From the NCBI RefSeq assembly GCF_030272615.1, contig NC_081411.1:161769089-161833088 (forward strand): a stretch of DNA of 64,000 nucleotides. The letters run 5' to 3'. Every line of letters begins with the position of its first letter. Position 1 is the first letter of the stretch. Of the stretch, positions 23,801 through 33,883 are shown piece after piece. The notes under the pieces were generated by a model. The model did no database searches. It saw only the letters and a program-made list of their open reading frames with translations, and had not been told where the DNA came from. The stretch comes from Cryptomeria japonica (Eukaryota > Streptophyta > Pinopsida > Cupressales > Cupressaceae). A program made the translations under genes and the position numbers.

Positions 23801-23936
23801 AAACAAAAGACAATAGCCATATAAAAGATAGCTGGCTGAAAATAGAAAGCCAGCAGCAGAAAGACACAACACAAAGAAACTAAACACGAGACAATAGAAA
23901 AAGAAAAGAAGAACAACCAAGCCTAGGTGAAGTTCT
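20806..23936. other. AT-rich intergenic, no gene identified
   Basis: A 100-codon minus frame at 20960-21262 and a partly open minus frame at 21290-21660 (KEMRQYHSGVEKGDTKK and similar) look protein-like in composition but match no family I recognise. They may be parts of the same decayed element as the frame at 23937-25892. The rest (21660-23936) shows no structure beyond AT-rich runs. Confidence 0.4.
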
Positions 23937-25892
23937 TTAGCATTTGGAAGCTTCCAGCTCCAATTGCTCCATAGTCACAACAATCCTCTTGATATATTCA
24001 ATGTCCCTGCTTTGGTTTTGCTTCTTTCTAGTACTTGCGTGTGTTCTTTTTTTGGGACCCACTTCCTTATCTTCACGGGTTCCATCCTTGTCCTTAGTAG
24101 TGTCCCTGAGGGCCTTTTCCCCTTGGACATGTTCAAGTTTGTTGATAAGGACCTTGATACTATCAGAGGCGGCCTTTAAAATCTTGTAACTCTGCTCCCC
24201 AATCTTTTTGAGGGTCTTCTCAATCCCTTCCATATCCTTTTCAGTTGCCCCAGCTCTATTTTGCATGGTTTTAAAGTTATTGCATTGGGCATTTATAAAT
24301 TAATCCACATTGCTAATAGCTTTAAATAGCTCTCTTAAGTAGCTAGGTAGAGAGATGAATTTACTAGTGCCAATAGCTTCCAGAGCTTCAAGCTTGCTAG
24401 CTTCCTAGACCTATTTGGATTTTATGCTTTTTATTTCCATCTGAACCCAAAAGAAGACCTTATTGAAGTAGTCCATACCATTTTTTTTATAGAGGTCAAA
24501 GTCCAGAGGCGAGCCTTCTTGAGCCTCGTCTCCCACAAGGTCCAAGTTCACCTCCACACCCACCTCCTTCCACTTTGTTGTCTTAATTTTCTTATTAGGG
24601 GTATTGTCCCCAGCCAAGCCCTTACTCTAATCCTTGGAGCCTGTAGGAAGGGGCGAATGATTCTTAGCTCCCAACTCCTCACCTCTTAGCATCTTCCCCT
24701 TTTTCTTCTGGGTTGAGATAATTTGCATTTCCTCACTATCTATCTCCATGTTATCTCTATTCTCCTCTTCTTCCTCATACCAACTATCATCTTCCTTCCC
24801 ATTTTGTTTCTGACTGATCAACCGTTTACCCTGTTCCACTTAGCCAGTTTTACTTTTACACTTGCTCGACCTAATGGTATGGGGGTCCACCTCGACATCC
24901 GCCTCTATGTCATATTTTTCATTATATTCATCATCTAGATCACCTAAATCCTCATCTGACTCGGATACCTTAGATATAGCCTGTTGAACAGTTATGTTCT
25001 TGATATGGTTGTATCAAACCACCATAAGACCCTCATGTAAAGCTGGGTTAGTCTTGGGATTAGAGATAACATCCATAATCTTGGCATTTAAGGCACATAA
25101 TAGGTAGTATGGGAGGAAAAGATTCTCCTTGTGCTAGAAATGATTAAGAATAACAAAGTGGTAGCTATTAACTCTGGTATATCTACCATCTAAAGTTATG
25201 AATTCCATGATAGCAAATAAAATCTATTGCCAGATCAACTTGATTACCTTAGGGAAGTAGTATGTGTGGCTTCCCTTGACCAAGTTCACTTTCTCCACCT
25301 CGTCCTTAGGGAATTTATTCACAACAATAGCCAACAACTTCTAGTCCCAATAGAATTTGATTCCATCCATCAAAAAAATAGTAGCCTCTGTGATCATGGT
25401 TTCATTAACCTTAACCTTCCTACTGCCAATGGCTAGGGTACCCTTATTCCACCCCTTTTTGAAAATCCTAGTGATTTTAGGTCTTCTTTCTTGCATTCTT
25501 TCTATGTTATCTGACATTTTTACTGCTTGTAGCACATCCCAAACCTAGGGATGGTCCCTCCATTTATCAATTTTTGTAGCCTCAGTGCACTTGCGATTTC
25601 ATGCCATCTTCTTATCAGTATCAACATAATGTAAATTCCAACAAATATTGCTCTTCTCTATAGAATTTGGTTTTTTAAGAAGCAAATAAGAAGCCTTAAG
25701 AAGCAAATAGATATTTCTCAAGCTTGCACTCCAAATGGAAAGAAGAACCCACAAAGCGTGTGAGATTTTATGGCAATTAATAGTGTACCTCCTTCTCAGT
25801 TGATTACGATACTGTTTCATGATGTCACGACAACCCCTACCATATTGAGAAATGATATCAAATCCTACCTTAGTTTCCATGATATCTTTCAT
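23937..25892 (-). pseudogene. Unrecognised 650-codon decayed reading frame
   Basis: The minus frames 25892-25599, 25535-25341, 24839-24627, 24617-24411 and 24266-23937 are all the same frame and join into one reading broken only by about 11 stops, with no frameshift. The N-terminal part is globular (ITLDGRYTRVNSYHFVILNH, FLPYYLLCALN at about 25230-25085). A strongly acidic and Lys-rich middle (YEEEEENRDNMEIDSEE, about 24780) follows, then a helical part with heptad-like spacing (GIEKTLKKIGEQSYKIL) and a basic tail. I do not know the family. It begins where the LINE RNase H ends, so it may be a second element or a gene captured by one. No zinc knuckle, RT or protease motif was seen. Confidence 0.5.
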
Positions 25893-26485
25893 AATTTAAA
25901 ATATCATGTGCCACTTGAGGGAGCTCCCCCTCTTCATACCAAATCTTTATCAACCCACTCCGTACTATCTCATTGGAAGCCCATTCAACACTCTTGTTGG
26001 ACTCTCTATAATCATGAGAAATGTGATAATGGTTGAATCCCTCAAGCAACTCCTTGGCCATGTCAATAATATTTTTAATCATCCATGATGGTTGTTGCTT
26101 ACCATAGAGGCAATTGATTATGTTTTTCGAGTCCTCCTCCAACCATTAACAATTTGGCTCCCAGTTGATGCGATAATTTTATGGCTTGGAGGGCACTCAT
26201 GGCTTTAGCCAAGTGATTAGTTTGGCTCCCCAAGGGGAAGGCTAGCACCCCTATGTAAAATCTAGCACTATTCCAGATAACTACACCCCAGCCAGCTATC
26301 CCTAGGTTCCCTTTAGTAGCTCTGTCAAAGTTATCCTTAATCCAATCATTAGGAGGAGAATACCAGCAACACATCCTTCTTTTGAGTTGATTGGTATTAT
26401 TGTCCATGGAGGCTAGGATATTCCAGCTCCTTAAAACATCATACTCTTCCTTATTCTTGCAATAATGAGATCCAATAGCCATCAC
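25870..26485 (-). pseudogene. LINE-A RNase H domain
   Basis: On the minus strand the text DNFDRATKGNLGIAGWGVVI followed by SQTNHLAKAMSALQAIKLSH is the first half of an L1-type RNase H. The first catalytic Asp position reads DRATKG. After a shift near 26140 the reading continues in another frame (EEDSKNIINCL, then helices and ESNKSVEWASNEIVRSG) to about 25870. It is the C-terminal domain of ORF2 of the split LINE. Members of the same group lie at 2540 and 19600. Confidence 0.8.
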
Positions 26486-27162
26486 ATTCTCAACAAGATT
26501 TGTGTTTTATCTTAGCCCACACCACTTTAGGGGAGTTAATGGCATTCATAAAAATTATGTTATTCCTTTCTTTCAAGATATCCCATACGATATATGCAAA
26601 GGAAAACTCCCACTAATTCCTTGTAGTCGGATTTTTTGTTCTACATGACATGCTCTTGAAACAATCTTGAATCTCCTTAGGAAACAATCAATTTAAACCC
26701 CATAGCTAGAAAAAAAATTGACCAAATAGGTTCGACAAAAGGATAGTGGATAAAAATATGGTTCACAAATTCTTCATCATTGAAGCATAAGTAGCATTTG
26801 TTGGGGATGCAGAATCCCCTCTTTCTCAGGTTATCTGTGGTTATAATTTTATTTTCTAAAAGAATCCATACAAAAATATTAATTTTAAAAGTCAAACCTG
26901 AACACCAGGCTTTGGCCCAGTAGGGGATAGAGTCTTGAGACTGAGCCAGCATAAGGAAAATAGATGCCACTGAAAAAAACCCTGAAGGGGTACCTCCCCA
27001 CACCAAGTGGTCCTCCCTTCTTGGATTAATGACAGTCTGGTTGAGTTTCATATTACTATTGTTTAAGTTAGGATCAATAGAGCTCAGGTCTACCCACTTT
27101 TGATCTCTCATGTAGTCAACAACTTTGACACCAAACTTATTCTTGTAGGCTTGGGTGATCAA
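26486..27162 (-). pseudogene. LINE-A zinc-binding RT-associated domain
   Basis: The minus frame from 27162 contains DHLVWGGTPSGFFSVASIF, WAKAWCSGLTFKINIFVWIL, then RGFCIPNKCYLCFNDEEFVN and HIFIHYPF. This is the zf-RVT layout of plant LINE ORF2, with the C..C...H...H/C ligands mostly visible in C-x2-C followed by H. The stretch 26486-26676 continues the linker toward RNase H with stops. Confidence 0.85.
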
Positions 27163-28413
27163 CTAAGGAACATAATGATCATTGAGAGGAGCACCTCCAA
27201 TCTAGGCATCATCCCAGAAATCCACCTTTCTACCATTACAAATGGCCCATACTTTGCCTAGATTCACCATACCTTTTACATGAGTAACATTGTTCCATAT
27301 GGTAGAGCCACTTGAGATCTGATCTAAGGCAAGGAAATCTTCCATAGTAGGGTTCACATGTAATTATTTAGCCTTCCAAATTTCATTCCATTCACTTGTT
27401 CCCTGATATATTCTCCATATTTATTTGGCCAGGAGGGTTTTATTCAAGGTTTTAATATTTCTCAGGCCAAAACCCCCCACCTTTTCTAGTTTGCAAGCTT
27501 TATCCTAGGCAATGAGAGAAACTCTCTTCTTCTCCTCAACCTCGAACCAAAGGAAAGATCTCCAAATTTTATCAATTGCATCAGCAAATTTAAAAGGTAT
27601 TTTGAAGAGACTTAAGGCATAAACTAAAAGACTTTGGAGAGAATATTTTTAATAGATGGATTTTACCTACTTGGGTAAGAAGGGTCCCTTTCCACCCAAC
27701 CAGCTTCCTGTTGGATCTATCAACAAGCCTGTACCAGAAAAGATCCATAGGTTTCATACCCAAGGGAAGACCCAAGTAAATAGAAGGAGGCTGGCCAATT
27801 TGGCATCCTAGGATCCAGGCCATCCTGGTCTATCTGTCTTCCAAAGTGTTCAAGAATAATAAAGAGATTTTCTCCCAATTAATCGATTGACCTGAAGTAG
27901 TACTATAAGCATTGAGAAGATTCTTCATGATAGTTTCTTCTCTGATTGATGAAGTACCCATTGAATGGTATCATCAAAAAATTGGTGGTGGGAATAGGCT
28001 TTGAATCTAGAAGAGGGAGAAAATCCCAACAAAAGACTCTAAGAAATAAATTTTCTTATATATCTACCCAAACATTCAGGCAAGATAATGAAGAGAATAG
28101 GGGAGATGGGATTCCCCTACCTGATGCCCCTAGAAGTTTTCAAGAAAGGGGAGGGTACACCATTCACAATGACAAAGAATGAAGGGGTCAAAATGAGTTG
28201 ACCAACCAGTTGAATAAACTTTTCAAAAAAATGAAAATATCTAAGAACCTTGTCCAACCTGATCATAGGCCCTAGACAAATCCAATTTCATCAAGAAACC
28301 CTGTTTCTTTGATTCCACTACCAATTGAATAATTTTTAGGAATTGTGATGATAGAGTCTAGGATTTGTCTGCTAGGAACAAAGCCACTTTGTTGCAACAA
28401 GATAATGGAAGGG
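27163..28413 (-). pseudogene. LINE-A reverse transcriptase, C-terminal part
   Basis: Starting at the insertion point and reading down, the minus strand shows QGFLMKLDLSRAYDQVG (RT motif A with its catalytic Asp, about 28290), a damaged RGIR.G.P motif, FFDDT as motif C (most relatives have FADD, about 27970) and the thumb region YLGLPLGMKPMDLFWYRLVD, GWKGTLLTQVGKIHLLK at 27823-27590. Several frames are needed, so frameshifts and stops are present. The N-terminal half of the same RT is at 45434-46560, on the other side of the 17-kb element. Confidence 0.85.
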
Positions 28414-28418
28414 ATAAC
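28414..28418. repeat. Target site duplication, left (ataac)
   Basis: ataac directly precedes the left LTR and is repeated exactly after the right LTR at 45429-45433. Five bases is the expected duplication length for a plant LTR retrotransposon. Confidence 0.93.
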
Positions 28419-29839
28419 TGTATGCAGGAAAAGCGGGTCGATAGAACTCAAAATGTGAAAAATGGAGCTCTAGGGAGCCTTGCTCACACACCCACAGGAC
28501 TTCTTGGTGCAAGCTATGGAGTCATGAAGTATGGCTCATCTTCCCAAGGTTGGTTCCATTGTTCTCTATCTTGCATGGTCCCTCAAAGCAATGTTTTTGC
28601 TCTCATATCACTAAGAAAAATGGTTTAGGGATGACAAATACAAGAACAAGGGATGCTTTTGCTGATTCTAAGATGAAATGCATCCTAAGCTATGCATGAT
28701 CCTATAAATGCAATAAACTAGTTATAAGATGGAAAGGTTAGTAAACAAGACTATCCTAGCATACTATATTAGTTTATGATTTAAGCTAAATGATAAAGAA
28801 AATATTCTAAAAATGCATATTTAGCTTAAATCCTATTGAAAAGAGAGGCTAAATGATGAGCACAAAATGATATATGAAAGCTTGAATGGATTTTAGTATA
28901 AGTGTGATGCTAAAGACTTGGATGATATGAAAAATGGAGGAATGAGAGCTGTATTTATAACAAAAATAGGGCAATGGATGGTCAGGATTGAAAGAGTTAA
29001 TCAAGGGCTGAGTTTGAAAGTTGGGAATCCATGTTTGTAATTGGCACCAATGAAATGGTTACAATTTGAACTGGTTGAGAGAAGATGTAAGAATCATTAA
29101 ATGCTTGAGAAGACCTCATGGTTACCATAGGGTTTAAGGATTAAGGTTAAGTTAGGATTACCCATTGGATAAAGCTTTTACCCAAAGGATAAACTTTTGT
29201 GCAAAGGCTTAAGGATAACCATGGTCAAAGCAATAAATGCTTGATGAGACCGTTCGGTTAGATGGAGGTTCAGTTTATGCAAATTCTTTAACCAATGTAA
29301 GAGGGTTGAGTTAACCATTAATGATTATGAAGACTTTGGGACAAATTTGTAAGTCCTTCCAAATTTGGGGGTATTCAACAAGTTAGCTTGTTGAATGGAT
29401 AAAGGCTTTAATGCCTTTTGAAGACTTTACTCCAAATTTGAGAAGTGACCTCCTCAAATTTAGGGAAAAGGGATAATGGATGGGGTTGGATTAATTAATT
29501 AGGTTTAGAAGAATCTAGAGGAGATTAGAAAGAGGGTTAGGATGCAAGTGGGTGAGGGAAAATAAGTTTTAATTGAATTTAATTCAATTTGGTTGCAATT
29601 AAATAAATTAGATTTATTTAATTTAGGATAACTATTTTAATTAAATTTGAATTTAATTAAAAAGTGGATAGGGGATTTAATTGAATATAATGATTTATTC
29701 TATTAAATGGTAAAAAGAGGTCTAGTGAATTTAATTGAGTAATTTACTTAATTAAATAGAGAAACGCAAGCAATTTGATTAAATAGAGAAATGAACATTA
29801 AATATTCATTTAGGAATATGGTCATTTTTTACGTCTACA
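28419..29839 (-). repeat. 3' LTR of the Tat element
   Basis: 1,421 bp, near-copy of 43960-45428. On the minus strand it starts TGTAGACG and ends GCATACA. A TATA-like motif (minus TATAAATAC, plus 28951-28959) sits at the position of the better TATA of the other LTR. Its inner half is unusually rich in aattaaat and aatttaatt strings (29560-29770). Confidence 0.92.
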
Positions 29840-29854
29840 TTTTGCTCCTCTTTG
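29840..29854 (-). other. Polypurine tract of the Tat element
   Basis: On the minus strand CAAAGAGGAGCAAAA directly precedes the TG of the 3' LTR, the place where plus-strand priming occurs in LTR retrotransposons. Confidence 0.8.
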
Positions 29855-30184
29855 AAGTGATGTGTGTGCACATGTTATTTCAAAGAAAATGATGTGTTGT
29901 GATTTTATCATCAATGTCATTTTTATGGATTTTCATGTTGTGCCCTAGATTTGATGTGTGATGCCCCAGATTTGATAAACAATGGTGATAATGTCCCCCT
30001 CGGGACATGAGTCAAATTTTTTTAAAATTTTATTTGATTTGATAATTGCATTTGGTGTGCAAAATTTTGGCTAGGTGAAATGTTTAAATTGATTCATCTC
30101 CTGATAATTGACGTGTGTGAGGGTATGAGGGAGACCGAGAGAAAATTACATGCTCATTTTCCTAACCCTAATTTCATTTTACCC

Positions 30185-30192
30185 TATAAAAG
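30185..30192 (+). promoter_or_regulatory. TATA box of the antisense PMD gene
   Basis: TATAAAAG within accctataaaaggg is a near-ideal plant TATA box on the plus strand, about 150 bp before a consensus splice donor and 1.26 kb before the PMD coding region. A start of transcription about 30 bp downstream (near 30217) would be expected. It points opposite to the element's LTR promoter. Confidence 0.55.
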
Positions 30193-30216
30193 GGAAAAAG
30201 TGCATTGTTTTGTCTC

Positions 30217-30340
30217 ATTTGTGCTTGTCGACTTTGGTGAAAGAGACTTTTGGAGAGAAGACAAAATGCCTATTCCCTATTCTAGGAATCTATTCGAGTG
30301 CATTCAGAGGCATTAGAGGCCTACCACATATGGACCATTG
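30217..30340 (+). other. Candidate exon 1 (mostly leader) of the PMD gene
   Basis: This is bounded by the predicted start and the donor ccattg|gtaagt at 30340/30341. The last ATG (30330) opens ATG GAC CAT TG and is in phase 2 at the donor, one base off the PMD frame in exon 2. Either this exon is untranslated, the real start is elsewhere, or an indel has shifted it. Longer frames in the exon end in stops before the donor. Confidence 0.4.
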
Positions 30341-30423
30341 GTAAGTCAACCCTTTTGACCCCTTTTTGATTTTTAATTTGATCATTTTTTGTCAGTTTTT
30401 TATTTTTGAAATTCGATTTTAAC

Positions 30424-30870
30424 GTTTTAGTGCATAGAGGTCTTAGTTTAGCGCATACAAAGAATTCAGTAGCGCATAGGGTATTAATTTAGGTAGCATT
30501 CAAAAATGTTTAGGGTAGCACATGAAATTTTTAGGTTATCTCATGGCCTTAGGTTAGCGCATGATGAACATACGGTAGCGCATCAGGTTAAAAAAGTAGT
30601 GCATAGGTCAAGCCTAGTGCATAGAGTCCATAGGGGGTCACATGGGTAGGGGGATGTAGTGCGTAGGTTAGACCTAGCGCATAGGTTTAAATAGGTAGCT
30701 CAAGCATGGGATAGGCTAGCGCATGGGTCAGTTTTAGTGCTTAGGGTAGATTGAATAGCGCATGGAGAAAAAAGGATAGCACGTAAAGTTAGTCTCGTAT
30801 AGGGTAGATTGAATAGCACGTGGAGAAAATAGGGTAGTACATGGATATAGTTTAGTGCATGGATTGGGTT
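30424..30870 (+). repeat. Degenerate TAGCGCAT repeat array (PMD side)
   Basis: About 20 occurrences of tagcgcat, tagtgcat, tagcacat or close variants, each usually followed by agg or gg, spaced roughly 15-30 bp. The complementary array in the gag leader lies at 41600-41990 and 43597-43870 in the opposite orientation. Confidence 0.85.
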
Positions 30871-31104
30871 TTGCAATATTTAGTGATTTTTGAATGTGAA
30901 AAAGTACATAGGAAAAGGTTAGTTTTTCCTAGGGAGATGGATTTTTGCCATTTGTTGTGTCTTTGGTCATGTTTTTGATAAGTTGTCCAATATGAGTATT
31001 GATATAACTTGATTTAATTTGTGATTTGTTCAAGTTATTGATGTAGAAAATAATGTGTTGTTTTGATCAAACCATGATTTGATTTGCACTATTTCAAAAT
31101 TCAT

Positions 31105-31345
31105 ATGTGTGGAGCCTGATTTGTGTTACAAGCTGATATGGGTTGGAAACTTGAGTTGTTTTACAAGCTGATATGGGTTGGAAACTTGAGTTGCTTTACA
31201 AGCGGATATGGGTGGGAAACTTGATTTGTTTTACAAGTTTATGTGATGTGGAGACTTGAGTTGTTTTACAAGTTTTGATATGGTTTTTTAAAACTTGAGT
31301 TGTGTTACGAGTTGATATGGAATGATATAATGTGGAACTTGATTA
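31105..31345 (+). repeat. 35-bp tandem repeat
   Basis: The unit ttacaagctgatatgggt and what follows (ggaaacttgagttgttt) recurs at 31128, 31163 and 31198 with an exact 35-bp period, then about three more diverged copies. It lies inside the candidate intron. Confidence 0.85.
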
Positions 31346-31443
31346 GATTTTGCAAAGTGTTTCATGTTTTTGTTGTGATTTTTATTTTGATATCTTTGTT
31401 TTGATGTGGAAACTGATATTGGACTCATTTTGCTTTTTGACAG

Positions 31444-33387
31444 GAGCGATTGGGAGTGGTGCAGTCGTGGGAGCGGTTTCCTAGACCCTGGGCATTGATA
31501 CCACAGTTGACATTGGCTGACCTAGATGTTATTGAGAGATGTGGTTTATTATCTTTGTTGGACCTGCCTCAATTCACTATGAACCAAGGTTTACTTACAC
31601 CGCTCGCGGAGAGATGGCATAGTGATACGAACACCTTTCACTTTGCTACTGGTGAGATGACAGTCACTCCAGAGGACTATTATAGGATTTTGTGGATTCT
31701 CGTAGTAGGTGCTTTATTGTCGTATGAGTAGACTGAAGAGGGTGGGACTGAGGCACTATGGTGCATTTTTTAGAATGAGACAGTGTGTGGGTATGAGATC
31801 CCATGGCAGGAGTTCTTGGATCTAGACTATGCGCCTCTTCCGTCTGTACTAGCAGGTTTCATCAATGGATTCCTTTGTCCTAATCATAGGTCAAAGGGAT
31901 TCTCTATGGGTTGGGGATTGGTTCTTGAGGAGATGGTGACCTAGGGCTACAGGTTTGCTTGGGGATCAGCCATGTTAGCGTACTTGTATAGGGACCTACA
32001 TGAGGTTGTGTATCTGGGTTACGACAGTTTGTCAGCTGGCGTGACACTTTTACAGGTATGCTGCTGGGAGCACATTCCAGTAGTGAGGCCATTGGTGGAT
32101 AGAGACAGGCCTGTTGGACGGGCATATGCTTATGGTTACAGGGGTCTAGTTGTCCAGCGTAAGCTGGGCAAACTTGAGCATTGGAGGAGGGTTTTGGATG
32201 ACATAGATACGATCGTCTAGTGACCATATATAGATTGTGAGGTTTGGGCCGAGGATGGGCTAGAGATGCCTTATGTTTTTATGAGTCAATTTTTGATAGG
32301 GCGGACCCCCTTTGTGATTTAGAGATTCCAGGTTGGTAGAGTTTTGCAGCAGTATGGTCGGCAGCAAGGGATACCACAAGGGACCTCTTATATGCACATC
32401 GGAGGAAAGATGTACCAGATTGGGACTCGACTATTGATAGTGGTTTGGCTATAGAGGAGTTTTCTAGCTTAGTAGGCCAGATATGGGACTATGCTCCTGA
32501 GATATTAGATGTTGGGATGACCCATGAGTTTGCTAGTTTGTTTGCAGCTCGTGCTATGGCGAGGATATCAGATCCTAAGGAGATGCGGCCTACCTTTGAT
32601 GATGATGAGGAGGAGGTAGGGGGAGATGGTGATGATGGAGATGATGGAGGTGGAGGAGGATGACGGGGGAGAGGATATCGAAGGAGGAGAGGAGACAAAG
32701 GTAGAGATGTGGTGGTACGGGTGGAGAGAGTAGTTTGATGAGCTATGATGGACAGAGGGAGAGAAGGGTTGGTGATCGGAGTAGGGGAGGAGAGGAGAGT
32801 GGGAGAGGTGATGGTAGCAGTGGGAGGGATGGACGAGTGGAGATAGCTAGCATAGAGGAGGAAGACTGATGAGTTACCTCCACAAGCACCTAGGATAGGC
32901 AGAGGCATAAGGGTACCCCTTCATAGGTGCCCCTACGGGTCTGGGTTTCAACACATGTGGAGGATGCTTAGATCAGCACTCTATAGTTGACAGTACAGCA
33001 GCTGCAAGCACAGCTATTAACACAACAACGTTAGATTACTCAGCTGACTCTAGAGCGTGATATGGAGATAGAGCAGTGTGGTTGAGTGGAGGAGCTGGCA
33101 GGGAGCATGCAGAGAGCGACAGCAGGTGGTCCTATGAGGGACATCATGAGAGAGCTATCCTTGAAAGTGAGGGAGGTAGAGTATTATCGACGCCATTATG
33201 AGGATGTCGTGCCTAGGGAGCATGGAGTGTAGAGCTTCACGTAGTCGAGATCAAGTCGATCTCGAGAGACTGGGTAACAGTTAGAGAGCAGAGGTGTGAT
33301 GGGGCCTCATAGACAGGATCCACCTAGATTTCTAGGTGCTAGGACATCAGACCATCCCCCTCAAGAGATAGTCATACTTGAGAGATG
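31444..33387 (+). pseudogene. Plant mobile domain (PMD) gene, antisense to pol
   Basis: The region opens with GLLSLLDLPQFTMNQGLLT, then LAERWHSDTNTFHFATGEM and TVTPEDYYRIL, the signature of the aminotransferase-like plant mobile domain found in MAIN-type host proteins and in transposons. It continues through FINGFLC, AYLYRDLHEVVYLGYDSLS, WEHIPVVRPL and GRAYAYGY, with stops at 31729, 31771 and others. After a shift near 32440 it reads EEFSSLVGQIWDYAPEIL, a run of Asp and Glu then Gly (32590-32660), Arg- and Gly-rich text, and a C-terminal Gln-rich coil (QQLQAQLLTQQRQITQL, about 32995) ending near 33387. PMD proteins act in silencing or as transposon accessory proteins; the role here is unknown. 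It converges tail to tail with gag-pol. Confidence 0.8.
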
Positions 33388-33677
33388 ATGGCTCTATTGT
33401 ATTTTGGATCATTTTTTTGCTTGTACTAGGCACAGACATGACAGATTTTTCGTACATTTTGATCATATATATATAGATGACACCATTTTCTTTGATCATG
33501 TGATGTATTAAGGATGCATCTTCTATATGTTCTTTCTTTAATTTATGATGATGCAATGCTTAGATAGATGATATGATGCATGATGTAAATGTATGATGTA
33601 TGATTTGATATGCTATGAGATGTATCTTGAAAATGAGATGTATGTTAACGATAATGATGTGCAACTAAATGAAAGAT

Positions 33678-33832
33678 TTAAAATGATATGCAACTATTTG
33701 TAAAATGATATGCAACTAATTGTAAAATGATATGCAACTAATTGTTAAATGATATGCAACTAATTGTAAAATGATATGCAACTAATTGTTAAATGATATG
33801 CAACTAATTGTTAAATGATATGCAACTAATTG
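33678..33832. repeat. 22-bp tandem repeat between pol and PMD ends
   Basis: About seven copies of aaaatgatatgcaactaattgt with a 22-bp period (aaat or taaat variants). No unique spacers, so it is a minisatellite, not CRISPR. It lies exactly in the tail-to-tail gap between the truncated integrase and the PMD gene. Confidence 0.9.
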
Positions 33833-33883
33833 TTTTTTTTGAGCATCCTCATTCTGTATTTGTCATCCTTGTATAGCCACATG

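Larger units (their letters stand above)
30341..31443 (+). other. Candidate 1,103-bp GT-AG intron with repeats
   Basis: The donor gtaagt at 30341 and the acceptor ttgctttttgacag ending at 31443 are both consensus, and a ctgat branch-like motif lies about 34 bp before the acceptor. The intron holds about 20 copies of a TAGCGCAT-like motif (30424-30870) and about six 35-bp repeats (31105-31345). It has many stops in all plus frames. Confidence 0.5.

Noticed and set aside
28365-28628. 87-codon frame at the left LTR, and its partner at 43876-44154
   Set aside because: Both lie in LTR sequence and only persist because the LTRs are copies.
32489-32908. 139-codon Pro/Ser-rich minus frame
   Set aside because: It is the complement of the Asp/Glu- and Gly/Arg-rich part of the PMD gene, whose plus-strand reading fits a known family.
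33678-33832. Regular 22-bp repeats as a CRISPR-like array
   Set aside because: Units are contiguous without unique spacers and the DNA is plant nuclear.
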